From Actinomyces timonensis DSM 23838 (lineage in GTDB: Bacteria; Actinomycetota; Actinomycetes; Actinomycetales; Actinomycetaceae): a DNA stretch of 64,000 bases. How positions within the stretch are numbered: the stretch's first letter is position 1; the number at the start of each line of letters is the position of its first letter. The position numbers and the translations under genes are program-made. Where the stretch lies: positions 336,142 to 400,141 of the forward strand of contig NZ_JH806634.1 in NCBI RefSeq assembly GCF_000295095.1. Reading direction: 5' to 3'. Positions 7,475 to 17,568 of this stretch are shown here, in pieces. The notes beneath the pieces were generated by a model. It saw only the letters and a program-made list of their open reading frames with translations. It had not been told where the DNA came from and ran no database searches.

Positions 7475-9445
7475 TCAGGCGCGCGGGACGACGCGGACCT
7501 CGACGGCCTTGATGACAGCGATGAGCTCGCGGCCGGGCGCGATGCCCAACTGAGCGACGGCGCCCGCGGTCACTGAGGCGGTCAGGCGGTGCTCGCCCGC
7601 CTCCAGACCCACTGTGACCAAAGCGCCCGAGCGCTCCATCGAGCGCACGACGACGGGCAGCGCGTTGCGCGGAGAGCCCGAGGGCGCCTCCTCGTAGAGC
7701 GCGACGGCGTCGGGCGGGACGAGCGCGGCTACGGGCGCGCCCTCCCGAATGGCCTGGCCCGGGCGCCCATGGATGACCAGCCCGCCCTCCAGGATCACGC
7801 GTGGCTCCTCCTCACTGCCCGCGGCGCTGCCCATGAGGATCGAGGTGCCGGTCAGGCGCGCCGTGAAGTCGCTCGCCGGGGCGGACAGGACCCGCGCCGC
7901 CTCTCCGCTCTCGACGACCCGCCCGGCCTCCAGGACGACGACGTCGTCCGCCAGGGAGGCGATGTCGAGCACGTCGTGGGTGACGAGGAGGACCGTCAGC
8001 CCCTCCTCAGCGGATCTGCGCGCCACGAGGTCCCGCATCTCCTGGCGCGCGCCCACGTCGAGGGCGGCCATCGGCTCGTCGAGGATGAGCACGCGGGGCG
8101 AGGTCGCCAGGGCTCGAGCCAGGGCCACCCGCGCGGCCTGGCCGCCGGAGAGCTCGGCGCCCGACCGGCCGGCGAGATGCTCCGCCCCCACCGCCGCCAG
8201 CTCCGCCCAGGCGCGCTCCCGCGCCTCCCGGCGCCCCTGCCCCTGGCAGCGCGGCCCGAACGCGACGTTCTCCAGCACCGACATATGGGTGAACACCCCC
8301 GGGACCTGGGAGAGCAGGGCGACGTCGCGGCGCCCAGCGGGCACGAAGTCCTCGGCCCCATCGAGCACGCGCTCGCCGAGACGGACCTCGCCGCCCGTGG
8401 CGTCGAGGAGCCCCGCCGCCACGAGGCAGGCCGTGGACTTGCCCGAGCCATTGGGCCCGATGAGAGCCAGCGCGCGCCCCGCCCCGATCTCCAAGGAGAC
8501 CGACACGTCGCGCTCCGCCGAGGTGAACGAGAGCGCGAGCGGCAAGGGCCTTCTGGGCGCGTGCGTTGTATTGCCGGGCTGTGCGGGGTGGGGGGCCCAC
8601 CCCGCTGCGGACCACCGCCGCACCAGCGTCCCCCACGGCACCGTCGTCGCCCCCACGATGAGGAAGGAGGCGGCGATGAGGACGACGGCGAGGGCGAGCG
8701 CGGTGGCCGTGTCCTCCTCACGCTGGAGGTAGATGGCCAGCGGCATCGTGCGCGTGACCCCCTCCTTGGAGCCCGCGAAGGCGATCGTCGCGCCGAACTC
8801 GCCCAGGGCCCGCCCCAGTGCCAGTGCTGTTCCGCGCGCAAGCGCGGGGCCGACCATCGGCAGGGTGATGCGGGCCAGCAGTCGCCAGGGCCCGGCGCCG
8901 AGCGTGCGGGCGATCGTCTCTGCTCGCGTGTCGCGCGAGCGCAGCGCCGCCTCGAGTGTGACGACGAGGAACGGCATGGCGACGAAGACCTGCGCGATGA
9001 CCACCGCCGTCGTCGAGAAGGCGATGCGCAGCCCCCAGGCGTCCAGGACGCCGCCCAGCACACCCTTCTTGCCGAGCGTCGACAGCAGTGCGATACCCGC
9101 CACCACCGGCGGCATCGTCATCGGCAGGACCGCGAGGACCCGCGCCACCCGCACGCCCCGCCACTGCCTCGACAGCAGCAGCGCCAGCGGCACCCCGAGT
9201 GCCACGCAGACCGCCGTCGAGGCGAGGCTCGTCCGCAGCGAGAGTCCCAGAGCCGCCCGCGCCGAGGACGAGGACAGCAGCTCCGGCAGCCGCCCCCAGG
9301 CGACCCTCGTCCCCATGCCCGCCAGGGGCAGGATGATGAGCGCCGCCCCGGCCAGCCCGAGCACCACCACCGCGAGCGGCAGCGGGGCCCGGGCGGCCCG
9401 GGAGCGGCGCGGCAGCGGCCAGCGGGCCGCCCGGGCGCCCGTCAC
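7475..9445 (-). CDS. modBC: Molybdate ABC transporter, fused permease and ATP-binding protein (ModBC)
   Basis: A 656-residue fusion. Residues about 25-270 are the ModB permease, with hydrophobic helices and the EAA-like loop 'IARTLGAGPWRLLARITLPM'. Residues about 300-520 are the ModC ATPase with Walker A 'GPNGSGKST', signature 'LSGGQAARVALARAL' and Walker B 'VLILDEPMAALD'. Residues about 590-656 form a MOP-type molybdate-binding domain ('VVVRSMERSGALVTVGLEAG'). In most bacteria the permease and ATPase are separate; the fusion is known in actinobacteria. GTG at 9445 overlaps the stop of modA as GTGA, indicating coupling. It imports molybdate for the nitrate reductase cofactor made by the neighbouring moa/moe genes. 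Confidence 0.92.
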   Translation of the reverse strand: MTGARAARWPLPRRSRAARAPLPLAVVVLGLAGAALIILPLAGMGTRVAWGRLPELLSSSSARAALGLSLRTSLASTAVCVALGVPLALLLSRQWRGVRVARVLAVLPMTMPPVVAGIALLSTLGKKGVLGGVLDAWGLRIAFSTTAVVIAQVFVAMPFLVVTLEAALRSRDTRAETIARTLGAGPWRLLARITLPMVGPALARGTALALGRALGEFGATIAFAGSKEGVTRTMPLAIYLQREEDTATALALAVVLIAASFLIVGATTVPWGTLVRRWSAAGWAPHPAQPGNTTHAPRRPLPLALSFTSAERDVSVSLEIGAGRALALIGPNGSGKSTACLVAAGLLDATGGEVRLGERVLDGAEDFVPAGRRDVALLSQVPGVFTHMSVLENVAFGPRCQGQGRREARERAWAELAAVGAEHLAGRSGAELSGGQAARVALARALATSPRVLILDEPMAALDVGARQEMRDLVARRSAEEGLTVLLVTHDVLDIASLADDVVVLEAGRVVESGEAARVLSAPASDFTARLTGTSILMGSAAGSEEEPRVILEGGLVIHGRPGQAIREGAPVAALVPPDAVALYEEAPSGSPRNALPVVVRSMERSGALVTVGLEAGEHRLTASVTAGAVAQLGIAPGRELIAVIKAVEVRVVPRA

Positions 9446-10272
9446 TTGGTGGGAGCGCCGAAGCCGTACTTGGCGAGGATCGCCTGGCCCTCGCTGCCAC
9501 GCACGAAGTCGACGAAGGCCTGCGCGGCCGCTGTGTTGGAGGCCGAGGAGGTCACCGCCAGCGGGTAGTGGTTGACGACGCCTCCGTCGGGGATCGTGAT
9601 CTCATCGGACTTGTCGCCCGAGGTCGCGGCGTCGGTCTTGTAGACGATGCCGGCCTCGGCCTCGCCCGACTCGACCTTGGTACGCACGTCGGTCACCTTC
9701 TGCTCCTCGGAGGCCGGGCTCAGGGTGATGCCCAGGGCCTCCTCGAGCTTGTTCGTGGCGTTGCCGCAGGGGACGGCGTCGGCGCAGATGACGAGGTCCT
9801 TGCCGTCCAGCGAGGAGTCCAGGCCGGTGATGCCGCCGGGGTTGCCCGGCGGGACGATGAGGGTGAGCTGGTTGGTGGCGAACTCGGAGGGCTCTGCCAC
9901 GAGGGACTGCTCGGTGGCGGAGGTCATCGACTTCTCATCGGCGGTGGCCAGGACGTCGGCCGCCGCGCCGTTGGCGAGGTTCGAGACGAGGTCCTGGGAG
10001 CCCTGGAAGTCGTAGGTGATCGTCAGGTCGGGGTTCTTCTTGGTGAACTCGGTCTTGATCTCCTCGAAGGCCTCCTTGAGGGAGGCGGCGGCGAAGACGG
10101 TGAGCTGGCCGGACACCGGCGCGCTGGCCCCAGCAGAGGCCTCCATCGCCGCGTCCGAGGCGGTGGCTGTGGCAGAGGCGGTGGATGATGAGGAGCCGCC
10201 ACCGCACGCGACGAGCGCGGCAGCGGAGGCGAGGGCGAGTACGGGCAGGGCTGCGCGGTGCATGGTGCGCAT
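9442..10272 (-). CDS. modA: Molybdate ABC transporter substrate-binding lipoprotein
   Basis: A 276-residue lipoprotein. The signal peptide 'MRTMHRAALPVLALASAAAL' ends in the lipobox 'LVAC' (Cys near residue 23), followed by a Gly/Ser linker. Mature blocks 'LTVFAAASLKEAFEEI', 'YDFQGSQDLVSNLANGAAADVLATAD' and 'VESGEAEAGIVYKTDA' are those of ModA, which captures molybdate or tungstate outside the membrane. ATG 10272 was chosen because GAAAGGA precedes it and the lipoprotein signal follows; a second in-frame ATG three codons later is also possible. It is the first gene of modA-modBC. It lies 192 bp downstream of narI on the same strand, separated by two strong hairpins. Confidence 0.93.
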   Translation of the reverse strand: MRTMHRAALPVLALASAAALVACGGGSSSSTASATATASDAAMEASAGASAPVSGQLTVFAAASLKEAFEEIKTEFTKKNPDLTITYDFQGSQDLVSNLANGAAADVLATADEKSMTSATEQSLVAEPSEFATNQLTLIVPPGNPGGITGLDSSLDGKDLVICADAVPCGNATNKLEEALGITLSPASEEQKVTDVRTKVESGEAEAGIVYKTDAATSGDKSDEITIPDGGVVNHYPLAVTSSASNTAAAQAFVDFVRGSEGQAILAKYGFGAPTK

Positions 10273-10322
10273 GGCGTTCCTTTCGAGGAGAGTGCGTTTG
10301 CGAGGCCGACGGCGCATCGTGC

Positions 10323-10346
10323 CGGCGGCCCCCCGGGAGGCCGCCG
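10323..10346 (-). promoter_or_regulatory. Hairpin in the upstream region of modA
   Basis: CGGCGGCC (10323-10330) and GGCCGCCG (10339-10346) form a perfect 8-bp stem with an 8-base loop, about 50 bases upstream of the modA start. It has no U-tract. It could sit in the modA leader or just upstream of its promoter. No ModE-type or riboswitch consensus could be recognised around it. Confidence 0.35.
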
Positions 10347-10404
10347 ATCCGCGTGCCGGCGCGCATGGGACGCGGTCTCCACTCGCCATGCTACCGGCGG
10401 CGAA

Positions 10405-10444
10405 GCGGGGGCGGGACAGCGCCGTCGCGCCATCCCGCCCCCGC
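10405..10444 (-). terminator. Strong hairpin terminator candidate after narI
   Basis: GCGGGGGCGGGA (10405-10416) pairs perfectly with TCCCGCCCCCGC (10433-10444), with an inner GCGC/GCGC extension, giving a very stable stem 20 bases past the narI stop. A U-tract is absent, as is usual for high-GC actinobacterial terminators. It would separate the nar operon from modA-modBC. Confidence 0.6.
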
Positions 10445-10464
10445 ATGAGACGGATGAGAGGTCC

Positions 10465-11256
10465 CTACGCCCCCTGGGAGGCGGTGACGTCGTCGGTGCC
10501 CTGGTTCCCGGTGCCCTGGGTGCGCACCGGGGTCCAGCCGCGCCGGGGCGCCACCGCGGAGGTGCGCGGCGCGCGGGAGCGGTAGACCACGTAGGGGCGG
10601 GTCACGTAGCCCACGGGGGCGGAGACCACGTGGACGAGCCGCGTGAAGGGCCAGATCGCGAAGAGCAGCAGGCCGGCCACGATATGCAGCTTGAAGACCA
10701 TCGGCACGTCCACCATGAGGCCGGGCTCGGGGCTCAGCAGGAAGATCGAGCGGAACCAGGGGCTGATCGTCTCGCGGTAGTCGTAGCCGTGATCGCCGCC
10801 GAAGAGCTGGGTGGTCAGGGTAGCCGCGGCGCCCAGGCAGATCGGGATGAGGAGCATGACGTACATGATCATGTCGTTGCGCGTGGTCGCCAGGCGCACG
10901 GACTTGACCACGATGCGCCGGTAGAGCAGCCCCGCCAGGCCCACGAGGGTCATGACGCCCGCGATCGAGCCGGGGATGACCGCCATGAGGTGGTAGACGT
11001 GCTCGGGGATGCCCACCGCCTCGGTGAAGGACTTGGGGATGACGAGCCCCATGACGTGCCCGAGGGCCACGAACAGCACCCCGAAGTGGAACAGCGGGGA
11101 GGACCAGCGCAGGATCCGGTTCTCATTCCACTGCGAGGAGCGGGAGGTCCAGCCGTACTGGTCCGTGCGCCACCGCCACCACAGGCCCACGGCCAGGAGG
11201 AAGAAGGCGGCGTAGGGCAGGCCGACCCACAGGACGTAGTGCTCGAAGGTGCTCAT
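10465..11256 (-). CDS. narI: Respiratory nitrate reductase gamma subunit (cytochrome b)
   Basis: A 263-residue integral membrane protein with five hydrophobic helices. It anchors NarGH to the membrane and passes electrons from menaquinol through two b hemes. Candidate heme-ligand histidines lie in 'SPLFHFGVLFVALGHVMG' and 'MVFKLHIVAGLLLFAIWPFTRLVH', in the usual first and last helices. The start 'MSTFEHYVLWVGLPYAAF' and total length fit NarI, though the C-terminus has a 35-residue Arg/Thr/Gly-rich tail. The ATG overlaps the narJ stop as ATGA. It is the last gene of narGHJI. Confidence 0.95.
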   Translation of the reverse strand: MSTFEHYVLWVGLPYAAFFLLAVGLWWRWRTDQYGWTSRSSQWNENRILRWSSPLFHFGVLFVALGHVMGLVIPKSFTEAVGIPEHVYHLMAVIPGSIAGVMTLVGLAGLLYRRIVVKSVRLATTRNDMIMYVMLLIPICLGAAATLTTQLFGGDHGYDYRETISPWFRSIFLLSPEPGLMVDVPMVFKLHIVAGLLLFAIWPFTRLVHVVSAPVGYVTRPYVVYRSRAPRTSAVAPRRGWTPVRTQGTGNQGTDDVTASQGA

Positions 11257-12014
11257 GCTCTCTCCTGGACTGGGGCGACGCCGAGGACGGCCTCGCTCTG
11301 GAACTGCTGGAAGGGGCCCGCGACGGGCATGGACGGGAAGGGCAGGACCTCGGTGACGCCCACGGTCTCCGTGGGCGGGCCCGCCGCCACGAGCCGGCGG
11401 ATCCGCTCCGCCGTCGGCTCGTCCAGCGGCTCCAGGGTCATGCAGACCGCCTCGATGAGGCGGGCGTAGGGGGAGCCGATATCCGTCAGCGCGCTGCGCA
11501 GCACCTCGATGCCCTCGCGGTGCGAGGAGAGCAGGGCGCCGGCGATCTCATCGCCCTGCTCGGCGCTGCGCGCGGAGAGCTCGAGGACCACCGGCAGGTA
11601 GTCGGGGAGCTCATCGCTGGCCATCTCGTAGCCGGAGGCGGCCAGCGCCTGCTTGAAGGCCACGATGGCAGCACCGCGCTGGCGGGTGTCGCCCACCGCG
11701 TAGTAGGTGAGGTAGAGGCAGCAGCGGCGGCGCCGGTCGAAGACGTCGACGTAGTGCTCGGCAAGTGCGCGCTCCCCGCGCTCGCGGGCATCGGCCACGA
11801 AACCGGCCAGGCGCTCCCGCACGGGCTCGGGCAGGCCCACCAGCGCCTCCTCGACGGCGTCCAGGCGCGCCGCCAGCTCCCCCTCGGACGGGTAGTCCAG
11901 GAGGAGCGAGGCGCACATATGCACCGCGGCCCGCTGGGAGGCGGTCATCTCCACCGCCCCCAGGGGCTCCAGCGCCAGGGGGGCCCGCACGAAGAGGGCG
12001 CCGGGAGCGCTCAT
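11253..12014 (-). CDS. narJ: Nitrate reductase molybdenum cofactor assembly chaperone
   Basis: A 253-residue cytosolic protein of the NarJ/TorD chaperone family. It binds apo-NarG and allows insertion of the bis-MGD cofactor and iron-sulfur centre before membrane attachment. Recognisable blocks are 'AVHMCASLLLDYPSEGELAARLDAVEEAL', 'EHYVDVFDRRRRCCLYLTYYAVGDTRQRG' and 'ELPDYLPVVLELSA', the D-F-D-R-R...L-Y-L-T-Y region being the family signature. It overlaps both narH and narI by four bases. It is inert as a reductase; its need depends on whether narG is translated intact. Confidence 0.95.
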   Translation of the reverse strand: MSAPGALFVRAPLALEPLGAVEMTASQRAAVHMCASLLLDYPSEGELAARLDAVEEALVGLPEPVRERLAGFVADARERGERALAEHYVDVFDRRRRCCLYLTYYAVGDTRQRGAAIVAFKQALAASGYEMASDELPDYLPVVLELSARSAEQGDEIAGALLSSHREGIEVLRSALTDIGSPYARLIEAVCMTLEPLDEPTAERIRRLVAAGPPTETVGVTEVLPFPSMPVAGPFQQFQSEAVLGVAPVQERA

Positions 12015-13687
12015 CGAGGCGCCTCCCCGAGGCGCTCGACCACCGGGACCGGGCGCGTGTCGTCGTCCTCCAGGGGCATGCCGAGGACGGGCATGCCGGG
12101 GCGCTGCGCCGCGCCGAGGGCGTCCGGCCCGGCCGCGGGCACGGGGGAGCGGCGGATCGTCGGCAGGGGCAGGGCCACGGGGCCGTTGCCCGCCTGGCCG
12201 TGGAAGCCCGAGGCGTCCGAGTGGCAGGCCGACGGCGCGCCGTCGCCCAGCAGCATGCGCACGTCCTCGCCCATGGCCGCCATGCCGCGGGGGATCTCCG
12301 GCTTGGCAGTGGGGATGACGTAGCGGTCGTCGTACTTGGCGATGCCCAGCAGCTCGTACATGGCCTTGAGGGAGTCGCCGGTCATGCCGACGGCCGCCGC
12401 GATCTCCTCATTGGGCTCCTCACCGGTGCGCACATCGCGCATGTAGGAGCGCATGGCGGCCAGGCGCCGCAGGACCCGCTCGACGACGTCGGTGTCACCG
12501 GCCGTGAACAGGCCCGCCAGGTACTCCAGCGGGATGCGCATCTCGGACACGGCGGTGAGGAGCACCTTGTGGTTCTCACCGTCCAGGCCCGCGGCGACCG
12601 CCTCGTCCACGATCGGCGAGATGTACCAGACCATCGGCAGGGTGCGGTACTCGGGGTGGATCGGCAGGGCGACCTCGTAGGTGGAGATGAGGTCCCACAC
12701 CGGCGACTGCTGCGCCGCGGTGATCCAGGTCTCCGGCACGCCCTCGGCGCGGGCACCCTTGATGACCTCCGGGTCGTGGGGGTCGAGGAGGATGTCGCGC
12801 TGGGCCTTGTAGAGGTCCCGGGGGTCCTCGACGGCGGCGGCCTCGGAGACGCGGTCGGCGTCGTAGAGGAGCACGCCGAGGTAGCGCAGGCGGCCCACGC
12901 AGGTCTCGGAGCACACCGTCGGCATGCCGATCTCCAGGCGCGGGTAGCACAGGGTGCACTTCTCGGCCTTGCCGGAGGCGTGGTTGAAGTAGACCTTCTT
13001 GTAGGGGCAGGACGAGACGCACATGCGCCAGCCGCGGCAGGCGTCCTGGTCCACCAGGACGATGCCGTCCTCGGCGCGCTTGTACATGGCGCCGCTGGGG
13101 CAGGCGGACACGCAGGTGGGGTTGAGGCAGTGCTCGCAGATGCGCGGCAGGTAGAACATGAACGTGCGGTCGATCTCGGTGGAGACGCGCTCGTTCATCT
13201 TGGCCAGCACCGGGTCCTCGGCCATGGTCTCCATGGAGCCGCCCAGGTTGTCATCCCAGTTGGGGCCCCAGGAGATCGTGGGCATGTACTCGCCCGTCAG
13301 CTGGGACTTCGCGCGGGCCACCGGCAGGGCGGGGGAGTCCTTGGGCGCGGACAGGAGCTTGTCGTACTCGTAGGTCCACGGCTCGTAGTAGTCCTCCACC
13401 ACGGGCATGTCCGGGTTGGAGAAGATCGTGGCGAGCTTGCGCAGGCGCCCGCCGGAGCGCGGCTTGAGCCGCCCGCCGGGGGTGCGCACCCATCCGCCCT
13501 TCCAGCGCTCCTGGTCCTCCCAGGTGCGCGGGTATCCGACGCCGGGGCGCGTCTCCACGTTGTTGAACCACATGTACTCGGTGCCCTCGCGGTTCGTCCA
13601 GGCCTGCTTGCAGGTCACTGAGCAGGTGTGGCAGCCGATGCACTTGTCCAGGTTCATCACCATGGCGATCTGGGCCATGACCTTCAT
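12011..13687 (-). CDS. narH: Respiratory nitrate reductase beta subunit (iron-sulfur)
   Basis: A 558-residue subunit carrying one 3Fe-4S and three 4Fe-4S centres that move electrons from NarI to NarG. Cysteine clusters are visible at 'CIGCHTCSVTCKQ' near the N-terminus, 'CEHCLNPTCVSACPSGAMYK', 'CRGWRMCVSSCPYKK' (the Trp in C-R-G-W marks the 3Fe-4S site) and 'CTLCYPRLEIG...CSETCVGR'. ATG 13687 shares its A with the narG stop (TGATG). The C-terminal about 60 residues beyond the usual end are Pro/Gly-rich and variable. It is intact, unlike narG. Confidence 0.95.
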   Translation of the reverse strand: MKVMAQIAMVMNLDKCIGCHTCSVTCKQAWTNREGTEYMWFNNVETRPGVGYPRTWEDQERWKGGWVRTPGGRLKPRSGGRLRKLATIFSNPDMPVVEDYYEPWTYEYDKLLSAPKDSPALPVARAKSQLTGEYMPTISWGPNWDDNLGGSMETMAEDPVLAKMNERVSTEIDRTFMFYLPRICEHCLNPTCVSACPSGAMYKRAEDGIVLVDQDACRGWRMCVSSCPYKKVYFNHASGKAEKCTLCYPRLEIGMPTVCSETCVGRLRYLGVLLYDADRVSEAAAVEDPRDLYKAQRDILLDPHDPEVIKGARAEGVPETWITAAQQSPVWDLISTYEVALPIHPEYRTLPMVWYISPIVDEAVAAGLDGENHKVLLTAVSEMRIPLEYLAGLFTAGDTDVVERVLRRLAAMRSYMRDVRTGEEPNEEIAAAVGMTGDSLKAMYELLGIAKYDDRYVIPTAKPEIPRGMAAMGEDVRMLLGDGAPSACHSDASGFHGQAGNGPVALPLPTIRRSPVPAAGPDALGAAQRPGMPVLGMPLEDDDTRPVPVVERLGEAPR

Positions 13688-16600
13688 CAGAACGTCACCT
13701 CCTGGTTGGTCCGACGGCGGATCAGGGTGACCTCGTCGCGGTTGTTGCCCGTGGGGCCGATGTAGTTGAACGCGTAGGTGAACTGGCCGTAGCCGCCGGT
13801 GAAGTGGCTGGGCTTGAGGACGATGCGGGTCAGCGAGTTGTGCGTGCCGCCGCGCCGCCCGGAGCGCTCGGTGAGCGGGGTGTTCATCGTGCGCTCCTGC
13901 GCGTGGTGCATGAGGACCATGCCCTCGGGCACGCGGTGCGAGACATTCGCCCGGGCAGCCACGATGCCGTTGCGGTTGTAGGCCTCCACCCAGTCGTTGT
14001 CCCTCACCCCGATCTTCGCGGCGTCGGCGGGGCTCATCCACACCTGCTGGCCGCCTCGGCCCAGCGTGAGCATGTGGAGGTTGTCGTAGTACTGGGAGTG
14101 GATGGCCCACTTGTTGTGCGCGGTGATGTAGCGCACCGCCACCTCGACGGCGCCCTCCTCGGAGGGGCCCACGTGGCCCACGGGCTTCTCCCCGTACAGG
14201 GCCGTGAAGTCCAGTGGGGGCCGGTACTGGGGGAGGGACTCGCCCATGTCGATCATCCAGTCGTGATCGAGGTAGTAGTGCATGCGGCCGGTGACCGTGT
14301 GCCACGGCTTGTCATGCTCCACGTTGACGCAGAAGGCGGTGTAGCGGCGCCCCCCGTGCTCGGAGCCGGACCACTCGGGCGTCGTGATGACGCCGACCGG
14401 CGCGTCCTGGGTCTGCCGGAAGGTGATCTGCTTGCCGGCTTCCTCCTCGCTCAGCTCGATGAGCTCGGTGCCGGTGCGCTTGGCGAGCGTGGCCCAGCCC
14501 TGGGTGGCCAGGCGCCCGTTGGTGGCGCCGGACATGTGCATGACGCCGTCGCAGGCGCGGATGGGGGTGTCCACGAGGGGGCGGCCCGCCGCCGCGCCCG
14601 AGCCCGTGCCGTGGGCGAGCGCGAGCTTGTCCATCTCCTTGTCCGGGATGAGCATGATGCCCTTGGCGGGGATGCCGGCCTTGTCCGCCAGCGGCCCCAG
14701 CGCGTTGAACTTGTTGAGGATCTGGGTGTAGTCGCGCTCCACGGGCACGAGCTTGGGCATGGTCACCCCCGGCACCCATCCACCCGGCAGCCCCGAGATG
14801 TCCCCGTGGGCCATGGTGAGGGCCTCGGGGGTGTCGTGGTTGATGGGGGCGGCGACGACGTCGGTCTGCGTGCCCAGGTAGGCGGGGGCCCACTCGGAGA
14901 CCATGCGCGCGAGCTGCTGGTAGATGTCGAAGTCGCTGCGGGCCTCCCACGGCGGGTCGATCGCCATGTTGAAGGAGTGGATGAAGGGGTGCATGTCCGT
15001 GGTGGACAGGTCGTACTTCTCGTACCAGGTGGCCGCGGGCAGGACGATGTCGGAGTGCAGCGTGGTGGAGGTGTTGCGGAAGTCCGCCGTCCACATGAGG
15101 TCGAGCTTGCCCTTGGGGGCCTCGCGCCAGGTGACCGAGGCCGGGCGCAGGGCCTCCGGAATCTCGGCCGCGTTGACGTCGTTATCGGCGCCGATCATGT
15201 GGCGCAGGAAGAACTCGGTGCCCTTGGCGGACGAGCCCAGCAGGTTGGTGCGCCAGTTGGCCAGGATCCGCGGGAAGTTCTCCGGGGCGTCGGGGTCCTC
15301 GCAGGCGAAGCGCAGGTCCCCGCTGGTGAGCTGTGAGACCACGTACTCCTTGGGATCCATGCCCGCCTCCTTGGCCTGCTGGCCCAGCAGCAGGGGGGAG
15401 CGGTTGAAGGTGGGGTACGACGGCGTCCACCGCGCTTCATGGCCTCGACCATGACGTCGGTGGTGGACTTGCCGGCCAGGGTGCCCGGGCCCAGCGGTGA
15501 GGCGATACGGTCAGCGGGAGTGGCGTCGTAGCGCCACTGGCTGGTGGTCAGGTACCAGAAGCCGGTGGAGATCATGTGGCGCGGGGGGCGGGCCCAGTCC
15601 AGGGCGAAGGCCCACTGCTGCCATCCGCCGATGGGGCGGACCTTCTCCTGGCCCACGTAGTGCGCCCATCCGCCGCCGTTGACGCCTTGCGTGCCGCACA
15701 TGGAGGTCAGCGCGAGGATCGTCCGGTAGATCTCATCGGCGTGGTAGTAGTGGTTGATGCCGGCGCCCATGATGATCTGGGAGCGGCCATGGGTCTGGGC
15801 GGCGTTGGTGGCGAAGTCGCGCGCCGCGCGGATGAGGGCGGGCCCGGAGACGCCGCACTGCTCGGTGGCCCAGGCCGGGGTGCCGGGGACGGTGGCGTCC
15901 TGGTAGTCCGTGGGCCAGGCGCCCGGAAGGCCCTCTCGCTCGACGGCGTAGTTGGCCAGCAGGATGTCGTAGACGGTGGTCACCAGGGTGCCGTCGGCCA
16001 GGCGCGTGGCGGGCACGCCCCGGTGGACGATGCCGCCGCCGACGGTGCCGGTGGGCGTGGACGAGGCGGGCAGGTCGAAGCGGGGCAGGAGGATCTCGGT
16101 GGGCTCCACGCGGGTCTCGCCCCCGGCCAGGTCCGCGATGCTCATGACCGGGTCGACGCCGTCCATGCGCAGGTTCCAGTGGCCCAGGCCCTCATCGGTG
16201 AAGCGGTCGGCCAGGGTGCCGCGCGGGTCGGCGGGGCCGGAGGCGCGGTCCCACACCAGGGGGCGGAACTCGTTCTTCGGCATGCCCTCGGCCACGCCCG
16301 GCACGCGGTCCGCGGTGAGGAAGCGCCCGGGGATCATGCCGGTGCCGTCGGGGGCGCGCAGCAATTCGACGAGGAAGGGGGCGTCGGTGTGCTTGCGCAT
16401 GTAGTCCAGGAAGTAGGGGGTGCGGGCCCCCTCGTGGAACTCCGTGAGGATGACGTGGCCCATGGCCATGGCGGCGGCGCCGTCGGTGCCCGGTGCCACG
16501 CGCAGCCACTGGTCGGCGAACTTCGTGTTGTCCGTGTAGTCGGGGGAGACCGCCACGACCTTCGTGCCGTGGTACCGGGCCTCCGCCATGAAGTGGGCGT

Positions 16601-17474
16601 CCGGGGTGCGGGTGAGCGGGATGTTGGAGCCCCACATGATGAGGAACTCGGAGTTGTACCAGTCGCCGGCCTCGGGCACGTCCGTCTGGTCCCCGAAGAC
16701 CTGGGGGGAGGCGGGCGGCAGGTCCGCGTACCAGTCGTAGAAGGAGAGCATCGTGCCGCCGATGAGCTCGTGGAAGCGGGCGCCCGCCCCGTAGGAGATC
16801 ATCGACATGGCGGGGATGACGGAGAAGCCGGCGCAGCGGTCCGGCCCCCAGGTGCGGATCGTGTGGACGTAGGCGGCGGCCATGATCTCCATGGCGTCGT
16901 CCCAGCCGACCCTCACCATGCCGCCCTTGCCCCGGGCGGACTTGTAGGCCCGGGAGATCTGGGGGGTGTCGGTGATCTCGGCCCAGGCGGCGACGGCGTC
17001 GCCCCCGTTGCGCTCCTTGGCGGCGCGGAAGGCGTCGAGCAGGACGGAGCGGACGTAGGGGTAGCGGATGCGCGTGGGCGAGTAGGTGTACCAGGAGAAG
17101 GCCGCGCCGCGGGGGCAGCCGCGGGGCTCGTAGTCCGGCATATCCGCCGGGGTCTCCGGGTAGTTGGTGATCTGCTTCTCCCAGGTGATGACGCCGTCGG
17201 TCACGTAGACCTCCCAGGCGCAGGACCCGGTGCAGTTGACGCCGTGGGTGGAGTGGACCATCTTGTCGTGGCTCCACCGGTGGCGGTAGAAGGCGTCGGC
17301 CTCGCGACCACCCTCGAGGAAGAGCCGGCGGGCGTCGTTGGAGGCCTTGCCCCGGCGCAGGTAGGAGCCGAGGTTGTACAGGGACGCGCCGGGCTCGGCC
17401 ACCGCAGCCGCATCCTCGGAGATCATCGGGGCGCTCGGCTCGGCGAGGTGCCTCGGGTCCGCTGGACTGGTCAT
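13687..17474 (-). pseudogene. narG: Respiratory nitrate reductase alpha subunit, interrupted by a single-base frameshift
   Basis: The two halves together encode a full NarG (about 1,262 residues), the Mo-bisMGD catalytic subunit that reduces nitrate on the cytoplasmic side. The N-terminal frame includes the FS0 cluster region 'HSTHGVNCTGSCAWEVY' and 'EPRGCPRGAAFSWYTY', and runs to 'TTDVMVEAMKRG'. The family sequence then continues in another frame from a Trp ('WTPSYPTFNRSPLLLGQQA') through the C-terminal domain to 'DEVTLIRRRTNQEVTF'. The switch lies at about 15429-15430, where one base is missing between the GG and TGG. Both sides are otherwise free of stops and well conserved. This is either a recent inactivation, a strain-specific mutation or a sequencing error. 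Confidence 0.9.
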
Positions 17475-17568
17475 CTGGGGTCCTTCACTGAGAGTGGGTG
17501 GAGTGGGTGGATGAGGCGCGCGGGCGGCCCCGGCGCGGGCGCCGCCGCGCTGGCGGCGCCCGGCGGGA

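Noticed and set aside
12385-14305. narH start upstream within narG
   Set aside because: The upstream residues are an out-of-frame reading of narG; the ATG at 13687 overlapping the narG stop begins the conserved protein.
15195-17474. narG N-terminal frame as an independent 759-residue protein
   Set aside because: The last 80 residues are out-of-frame; the family sequence continues in the next frame, so a frameshift is the better reading.
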